42,534 nt of DNA from the NCBI GenBank assembly GCA_029007865.1, contig JAQXIQ010000083.1:1-42534 (forward strand), given 5' to 3'. Below, piece by piece: positions 37,465 through 42,534 of the stretch. The stretch's first letter is position 1. Each line of letters starts with the position of its first letter. A model generated the notes under the pieces. It made no database searches, was not told the origin of the DNA, and worked only from the letters and a program-made list of their open reading frames with translations. A program made the position numbers and the translations under genes. The stretch is from Bacillota bacterium. GTDB lineage: Bacteria; Bacillota; Clostridia; Christensenellales; QALW01.

Positions 37465-37465
37465 T

Positions 37466-38260
37466 ATGTCGGTACTCGAAGCGATACTTTTGGGACTTAT
37501 ACAGGGCCTTGCCGAGTTTCTTCCGGTCAGCTCCTCCGGTCACCTTTTGCTTGCGCAGCAAATATTCGGGCTGCAGGATACTCCTCTGTTCTTTTCTGTA
37601 ATGCTGCACATAGGTACTCTTGCGGCAGTCTGCATAGTTCTCCGCAGAGAGCTTGCTGCGATTTTCCGCAAGCCCTTTTCAAAATTTACCCTGATGCTGG
37701 TGATTGCCACCGTGCCAACGGTTATTATTGCACTGATTTTTAAGCTGGTGCTCAATGACGCCTTTGAGGGCGCATATCTCGGCTTCGGCTTTATGGTAAC
37801 CGGCGTGGTTTTGTACTGCATGGATTTCTTTCCCGAAGGAACGCGCGAGCTCTATCAGATAAATGCCCGCGACGCCGTCACAATGGGCGTTGCACAGGGG
37901 CTTGGAACATTGCCCGGAATTTCGCGCAGCGGCATCACAATAGCGGGCGGCCGCGTTACCGGCCTTACCCGCGACGCGCTGGCCCGGTTTTCCTTTCTTA
38001 TGAGTATTCCTGCAATCCTGGGAGCGCTGGTGCTGGATTTATTTAATGTGGATTTTTCCGCGATTTCAGCCGGGACGGCCGGTATAACCTGGCCCACCAT
38101 TCTTATAGGAACTGCGGTAGCCGGAATCAGCGGTTTTTTTGCCGTCAAATGGCTTTTGAAGCTGATTACCACCAAATCCCTGCGTCCCTTTGCTTATTAC
38201 ACTTTTGTTCTGGGCTTTTTGTGTGTCGTTGATAAATTTATTACACATATTGTGTTTTGA
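37466..38260 (+). CDS. uppP: Undecaprenyl-diphosphatase
   Basis: A 264-residue integral membrane phosphatase that regenerates undecaprenyl phosphate for wall synthesis and gives bacitracin resistance. The two active-site motifs are QGLAEFLPVSSSGHLLL near the N-terminus and LPGISRSGITIAGGR near residue 150. AAGGAG precedes the ATG by seven bases. It is translationally tied to the glycosyltransferase gene and ends before a parS-containing terminator. Confidence 0.95.
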   Translation: MSVLEAILLGLIQGLAEFLPVSSSGHLLLAQQIFGLQDTPLFFSVMLHIGTLAAVCIVLRRELAAIFRKPFSKFTLMLVIATVPTVIIALIFKLVLNDAFEGAYLGFGFMVTGVVLYCMDFFPEGTRELYQINARDAVTMGVAQGLGTLPGISRSGITIAGGRVTGLTRDALARFSFLMSIPAILGALVLDLFNVDFSAISAGTAGITWPTILIGTAVAGISGFFAVKWLLKLITTKSLRPFAYYTFVLGFLCVVDKFITHIVF

Positions 38261-38337
38261 TTTTCAGAAATCCACAACATACTGTTTTTGCAGCATTCCG
38301 TATATATTCAGTTGGGTTTTACAGAGGCGTCGGTTAA

Positions 38338-38353
38338 TGTTTCACGTGAAACA
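38338..38353. other. parS site 1
   Basis: TGTTTCACGTGAAACA, the perfect 16-bp palindrome bound by Spo0J/ParB, 145 bp upstream of soj. Confidence 0.97.
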
Positions 38354-38377
38354 AAAATGTTTTTGATTATACTTTTC

Positions 38378-38415
38378 GCCGTGATGTTTCACGTGAAACA
38401 TTACGGCATTTTTTT
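38378..38415 (+). terminator. Terminator of uppP whose stem is a parS site
   Basis: The 30-bp palindrome GCCGTGATGTTTCAC / GTGAAACATTACGGC (one G-U pair) is followed by A and seven Ts. The centre is parS site 2. As RNA it is a strong hairpin with a T tail, 118 bp after uppP. Confidence 0.8.
38385..38400. other. parS site 2
   Basis: A second perfect TGTTTCACGTGAAACA, 47 bp from the first, embedded in the terminator stem. Confidence 0.97.
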
Positions 38416-38425
38416 ATAAAAACAC

Positions 38426-38454
38426 TTTTCATATCATACAAAATACATTATAAT
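38426..38454 (+). promoter_or_regulatory. Promoter of soj-spo0J
   Basis: TTTTCA, 17 bases, TATAAT; 28 bp before the soj start and directly after the parS terminator. The -35 is weak. Confidence 0.55.
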
Positions 38455-38482
38455 ACCCGTATAAAAGATGTGAGGAATTCAG

Positions 38483-39247
38483 ATGTCAGTAATAATAGCA
38501 GTTTCAAATCAAAAAGGCGGAGTGGGCAAAACAACCACCTCCGTTAACCTCTCCAGCGCAATTGCCGCAACGGGCTTGAAAACCCTGCTTGTGGATCTGG
38601 ATCCCCAAGGGAACGCCACAAGCGGTATGGGCATAAATAAAAAGCAAGTAAATCAAGGTACATACGAGGTTTTATGCGGCGATGTAAGCGCCGTGGACGC
38701 CATCACCCGGCCGCGCGTAAAAAATATGGATATGCTCCCTACCGGAATGGATCTGGCCGGCGCCGAAGTGGAGCTGCTATCCCGCAGCAAAAGAGAATAT
38801 GTGCTTAAAAACGCGCTGGAGCCGGTCAGGGACAATTATTCCTTTATTATAATAGACTGTCCCCCTTCTCTGACGGTTCTTACCCTTAATGCGCTGACCG
38901 CCGCCGACAAGGTTCTGGTTCCCATACAATGCGAGTTTTATGCTCTGGAAGGCCTGGGGCAGTTGCTTAACACCGTAAAGCTGGTCAAGCAGCATCTCAA
39001 TTCCGCTCTGGAAATAGACGGAGTTGTATGCACCATGTTTGACGGGCGCACAAATCTGTCCGCACAGGTGGTGGACGAAGTTAAAAAGTATTTCAGCGAC
39101 AAGGTTTACCGTACCGCCATTCCGCGCAATATCAGGCTGGCGGAGGCGCCCAGCTTCGGAGTTCCGATAGATGTTTTTGACCCCTCCTGTCCGGGAAGCG
39201 ATGCTTACAGGAGACTTGCGCAAGAGGTTATAAACAGAAATGCCTGA
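38483..39247 (+). CDS. soj: Chromosome partition ATPase Soj/ParA
   Basis: A 254-residue deviant Walker ATPase: NQKGGVGKTTTSVNL at the start, DLDPQGNATSGMG, IIIDCPPSLTVLTLNAL. ATP-bound dimers coat the nucleoid and are released by Spo0J; the pair separates origins and controls DnaA. GAGGA lies seven bases before the ATG. The spo0J gene follows by 43 bp. Confidence 0.96.
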   Translation: MSVIIAVSNQKGGVGKTTTSVNLSSAIAATGLKTLLVDLDPQGNATSGMGINKKQVNQGTYEVLCGDVSAVDAITRPRVKNMDMLPTGMDLAGAEVELLSRSKREYVLKNALEPVRDNYSFIIIDCPPSLTVLTLNALTAADKVLVPIQCEFYALEGLGQLLNTVKLVKQHLNSALEIDGVVCTMFDGRTNLSAQVVDEVKKYFSDKVYRTAIPRNIRLAEAPSFGVPIDVFDPSCPGSDAYRRLAQEVINRNA

Positions 39248-39290
39248 TTTGACAGGGCAACACAAATATAAACTGAAAAGGTGAAATAAA

Positions 39291-40169
39291 ATGGCAAACA
39301 AAAACAGAGGGCTCGGCAGAGGCCTGGACGCACTGTTTTCTCAGGGAGAAAGCGTGCTGGAAGCGACAGAAACCAAAAAAAGCGAGGACGGAAGCTATAT
39401 CATTGAGCTTCCTATATCTCAGATAGATATCAATAAAGAACAGCCCAGGAAAAGCTTTGACGATGAATCCATTGCAGAACTGGCCGCATCCATTAAAACA
39501 AACGGTCTTCTCCAGCCTATAGCGGTAACAAAGGAGAATAACCGTTATACCATTGTTGCGGGAGAGCGCAGATACAGGGCCTTCAGGCAGCTTGGTTATG
39601 AAACAATACCGGCAATAATAAAAAATCTTACCCGCCAACAGTCAATGGAGCTTGCGCTTGTTGAAAATATACAGCGCAAAGACCTTAATTCCATTGAAGA
39701 AGCCATGGCCATCAATTCCCTGCTGGAAGAGTTCGGATACACTCAACAGGAGCTTGCCCAGCGCCTTGGCAAAAGCAGGTCGGCTCTTGCCAACTCAATA
39801 CGGCTGCTCAGTTTGCCTGAAAGCATTAAAAAGATGGTCAAAAGCGGAGAACTGACCGAAGGGCATGCAAGATGTCTTATACCGCTTCCGGAAAAGCTTC
39901 AAAACGAGGCTGCAAAAAATATAATTGACAAACAGCTCAATGTCCGGCAGACAGAAGCCCTTGTAAAAAGTCTGCTTGCTCCCGCAAAGGAAAAGCCTGT
40001 AAAAAAGACCTATGCCGAATTAAATGAAGCACAGGACAGCATCCGCCGGTGTCTGGGAACAAAGGTTACTATTGCCGGGACACCGAAAAAAGGCAAAATT
40101 TTAATAGAATACTATTCAGAGGATGAACTGGAAAGTATTATTGATGTTTTGACCTATAATAATGACTAA
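39291..40169 (+). CDS. spo0J: Chromosome partition protein Spo0J/ParB
   Basis: 292 residues. The N-terminal NRGLGRGLDALF stimulates the ParA ATPase. The CTP-binding motif is GERRYRAF (91-98), with ENIQRKDLN further on, then a helix-turn-helix TQQELAQRLGKSRSALANSI that reads parS. A C-terminal dimer domain follows. It loads as a clamp at the two parS sites upstream of its own operon. Confidence 0.96.
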   Translation: MANKNRGLGRGLDALFSQGESVLEATETKKSEDGSYIIELPISQIDINKEQPRKSFDDESIAELAASIKTNGLLQPIAVTKENNRYTIVAGERRYRAFRQLGYETIPAIIKNLTRQQSMELALVENIQRKDLNSIEEAMAINSLLEEFGYTQQELAQRLGKSRSALANSIRLLSLPESIKKMVKSGELTEGHARCLIPLPEKLQNEAAKNIIDKQLNVRQTEALVKSLLAPAKEKPVKKTYAELNEAQDSIRRCLGTKVTIAGTPKKGKILIEYYSEDELESIIDVLTYNND

Positions 40170-40195
40170 AAAACTATATTTAGCAAAAAAACATT

Positions 40196-40226
40196 AAAAA
40201 AGGGCTTCGGGGAGAAGTCCTTTTTT
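40196..40226. terminator. Bidirectional terminator between spo0J and the GNAT gene
   Basis: AAAAAAGGGCTTC and GAAGTCCTTTTTT form a 13-pair stem with a five-base loop; A and T runs on either side allow termination in both directions. It touches the stop codon of the GNAT gene. Confidence 0.85.
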
Positions 40227-40740
40227 AATCCGTACTTAAACCGTTAACGCGATATACCTCGGCAAAAAGCGTGTTTTTAATAATTATAGGGTCATAATCA
40301 AGGCCACATGCCATAAGGGTTAATTTAACTTTTTCACTGCCCTGCAACGGAGGTTGGTCATAACAGATGCCGGTGTCTGTAAAACCGTTTCTTATATAAA
40401 AGTTATACCGCCGCAGTGAAAACTCATCCGTATCTTTTTCGGTTTCCAGAGCAACTGTGCCGTACTTATTAACAATGCTCTGTAATATTTTGCTTCCCAA
40501 ACCCTTTCCCCGACCGGATTTCTCCACCGCAAAATGCTCGATAAAGGCAAAATCGGTAAAATCCCAGACTGAAATCACTGCGCTCAGCTTTTCATCAAAA
40601 ACTCCCCATAAGATATATTTATCGTTATTAAGCAAGCTTTTCTGCTTATCATAGCTCCGTATTTCGCATTCGGCAAACGAATTTTTCAATAAAGCATACG
40701 CCTCATCAAAATCAAGAGCCGTAACTTTTCTTAAAAGCAT
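40225..40740 (-). CDS. GNAT-family N-acetyltransferase
   Basis: 171 residues of the GNAT fold. The acetyl-CoA loop is VEKSGRGKGLGSKILQ (about 72-87), preceded by the central strand FIEHFAVEKS. SLRRYNFYIRNGF is the following typical segment. The substrate is unknown. The gene begins 1 bp after the recF stop, so it is co-transcribed with recF, in the place where many Firmicutes have yaaB or gyrB. Confidence 0.85.
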   Translation of the reverse strand: MLLRKVTALDFDEAYALLKNSFAECEIRSYDKQKSLLNNDKYILWGVFDEKLSAVISVWDFTDFAFIEHFAVEKSGRGKGLGSKILQSIVNKYGTVALETEKDTDEFSLRRYNFYIRNGFTDTGICYDQPPLQGSEKVKLTLMACGLDYDPIIIKNTLFAEVYRVNGLSTD

Positions 40741-40741
40741 T

Positions 40742-41839
40742 TTATATTCCTCTATACGGCTTGACTTCGCCGTTGCTTACATTAAAAACCCTTGCACCTT
40801 TTACCGAAGCAAGCTCCGGCAACAGATGCGTTGTTGTTATTATGGACTGAAGGCCGCTTAGATAACCCAGTAAATGCTTTTGTCTTGCCGGATCCAGCTC
40901 ACTCATCACATCATCCAGCAAAAGCACGGGGTTCTCCCCTATATCCTGCTTCATAAGCTCGAGCTGCGCCAGTTTTAAGGAAAGAGCCGCAGTTCTCTGC
41001 TGTCCCTGAGAGCCATAAAAGCGCAAATCCACTCCGTCCAGCTTAAGAGCAATATCATCCTTATGCGGGCCTATATATGTAAGACCGCGCCTGATATCTC
41101 CTTCCCTTGTATCGTGCAGCGCTTTTAGCATATCCTCCTGACAAAGCGCATCGCAGCCCGGAACATAAATTGCTTCCAGCCCCTCGGTATTGCCGCTGAG
41201 AGAATAATGTACATCTCTGCAAACGGGAGATAAACGCTCTATAAATAACTTTCTTTGCTCAATAACCGGCATTGCGGCCTGGCTTAAAAGCTGATCAAAA
41301 ACCTCAAGACTTGCCGTATCGCCTCTGCCGCAGGAAAACGCTTTAAGCAGTTCGTTTCTTTGCTCGAGGACTTTAAGATATTTACTGATATTATAAAAAT
41401 AAACCGGCATGATCTGGGAAAGATCAATATCCATAAATCTGCGCCTGACAGCGGGCCCGTTTTTCACAATATCAAGGTCCTCCGGCGAAAAAATCACCGT
41501 TTTGACCTGTCCTATCATTTCGCCTATACGGCTGCATGGCAGACCGTTAACGCTGATGCGCTTTTTTTCGTTTCTGGATAAAATAATATCAACAGTATGC
41601 ACACCATCTCTTTCCACACATTCAACACGTGCCCTGGCGTGCTCACTGCCCAGCATTATCATATCCTTATCCCGGCTGGTTCTGTGACTCCTTGCAGTAG
41701 ACAAAAGCGAACAGGATTCCAGCAAATTTGTCTTTCCTTGCGCGTTTTTACCTACAAATATACAAATATCCTGCCCGAGCTCAAGCTCAAGCAGGCTATA
41801 ATTGCGGAAACTGTTTAGTTGAAGCCTTTTTATATACAT
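40742..41839 (-). CDS. recF: DNA replication and repair protein RecF
   Basis: A 365-residue SMC-like ATPase that helps load RecA at gaps. Walker A is VGKNAQGKTNLLES (29-42), the ABC signature is FYGSQGQQRTAALSLKLAQL, and Walker B is PVLLLDDVMSELD. The start ATG shares one base with the dnaN stop (TAATG), the usual coupling of dnaN and recF. Confidence 0.96.
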   Translation of the reverse strand: MYIKRLQLNSFRNYSLLELELGQDICIFVGKNAQGKTNLLESCSLLSTARSHRTSRDKDMIMLGSEHARARVECVERDGVHTVDIILSRNEKKRISVNGLPCSRIGEMIGQVKTVIFSPEDLDIVKNGPAVRRRFMDIDLSQIMPVYFYNISKYLKVLEQRNELLKAFSCGRGDTASLEVFDQLLSQAAMPVIEQRKLFIERLSPVCRDVHYSLSGNTEGLEAIYVPGCDALCQEDMLKALHDTREGDIRRGLTYIGPHKDDIALKLDGVDLRFYGSQGQQRTAALSLKLAQLELMKQDIGENPVLLLDDVMSELDPARQKHLLGYLSGLQSIITTTHLLPELASVKGARVFNVSNGEVKPYRGI

Positions 41840-42534
41840 TATATTTTTACCGGCAAAATCAAATACAGTTTTTTATCGTTATCAACAGGCCTTACTATAC
41901 ATGGAGAACGGTTGGTTGTCATGCTCAGCTTTATCATCTCGTCGTCAATATTTTTAAGACAGTCAACAAAATACTTTGCATTAAAGGCAATCTGCAGTTC
42001 TTTATTGCAGCCTATAATATTAACTACCTCGTAAACATTGCCGCTTTCGCTTTTTGAGGTGATTATAAGCTTATCCTTTGAGATGGAAAACAGAATGTAA
42101 TTATTCCTGACATTTTCCCGCGCCATAAGCCACGCGCGGTCGATGCTTTCCAAAAGCTCAATGCGGGAAACCGAAAACTCCAGGTCATGAGTTGTGGGTA
42201 TAAAGGACTGATATTTAAGATATTCGCCCTCATACAGGCGCGTAAATACACTGGTGTTTCCTATGGAAAACATGGCATTGCTCTGATTGAAGAATATCTC
42301 CGCTGCCGTATCGTCGTCGGACAGAATTTTGCTTATTTCGTTGAGCGCGCCCGCGGGAATAACCGCTCTTAAAGGCTCATTATCGCCTTCTATATATGCG
42401 CTTCTGACCGCCAGACGCACCGTATCAAGCGCCACTATGTTAAAGGAATTCTCTTGAATTTCAAACAAACAACCGGTAAGTATCTCTCTTATAAAGCCTT
42501 CGGGAGCCGTTGCAAAAATGGTTTGATTTATCAT
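41839..42534 (-). CDS. dnaN: DNA polymerase III beta clamp (C-terminal part, cut by the window edge)
   Basis: The 231 C-terminal residues of the sliding clamp. NQTIFATAPEGFIREILTGC matches the start of domain II, and the protein ends with the family tail YLILPVKI. About 130 N-terminal residues lie right of the window, so the Met at the edge is internal. dnaA and oriC are expected further right. Confidence 0.95.
   Translation of the reverse strand: MINQTIFATAPEGFIREILTGCLFEIQENSFNIVALDTVRLAVRSAYIEGDNEPLRAVIPAGALNEISKILSDDDTAAEIFFNQSNAMFSIGNTSVFTRLYEGEYLKYQSFIPTTHDLEFSVSRIELLESIDRAWLMARENVRNNYILFSISKDKLIITSKSESGNVYEVVNIIGCNKELQIAFNAKYFVDCLKNIDDEMIKLSMTTNRSPCIVRPVDNDKKLYLILPVKI

Noticed and set aside
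38261-38482. Replication origin between uppP and soj
   Set aside because: The palindromes are parS; no DnaA-box cluster or dnaA gene is seen here, and dnaN-recF orientation places the likely origin right of the window.

Overview
The window reads as chromosome from an endospore-forming Clostridia-type Firmicute. It carries yabP-yabQ-divIC, soj/spo0J with two perfect parS palindromes, recF-dnaN (so the replication origin is probably just beyond the right edge), a SAM-I riboswitch in front of metK, and a complete F1Fo ATP synthase operon. Most of the backbone is GC-rich in third codon positions. The segment from about 20.28 to 28.1 kb is clearly richer in A+T and differs in codon use.

Layout. 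0-7.4 kb: metK (cut by the left edge) under a SAM riboswitch, a TIM-barrel sugar isomerase/epimerase, an acyl-CoA synthetase, an anchored alpha/beta hydrolase, a small lipoprotein and a serine-palmitoyltransferase-like alpha-oxoamine synthase. 7.4-13.5 kb: atpBEFHAGDC, in which the delta subunit is only 74 residues. 13.5-15.8 kb: a PD-(D/E)XK nuclease / Fe-S superfamily 2 helicase fusion overlapping the end of atpC, then a T-rich repeat tract. 16.0-18.7 kb: a compact sugar operon on the minus strand. It encodes an XRE-HTH/PfkB kinase fusion, a D-lyxose isomerase-type cupin and a class II aldolase, behind a promoter with an inverted repeat over its -35 box.

19.1-31.1 kb: a degraded mobile island starting at the 3' end of a tRNA-Ala(GGC) gene. 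It holds TnpV, a 5' fragment of a group II intron, a two-gene operon (a protein of about 960 aa of unknown function followed by a 1555-aa DUF1998-type SF2 helicase), head-to-head truncated sigma-like and ParM-like genes, a ParR-like gene with an in-frame amber stop, and a large serine recombinase lacking its catalytic domain. The two-gene operon is the best candidate for an undescribed or divergent anti-phage system. Its order, sizes and helicase architecture resemble Druantia type III (druH-druE), but homology of the partner cannot be shown from sequence reading alone.

31.3-42.5 kb: backbone again. A DUF308-like membrane protein, TrkH/TrkA potassium uptake, yabP-yabQ-divIC, a GT2-GtrA fusion, uppP, two parS sites (one built into the uppP terminator), soj-spo0J, and then convergent GNAT, recF and dnaN (cut by the right edge).
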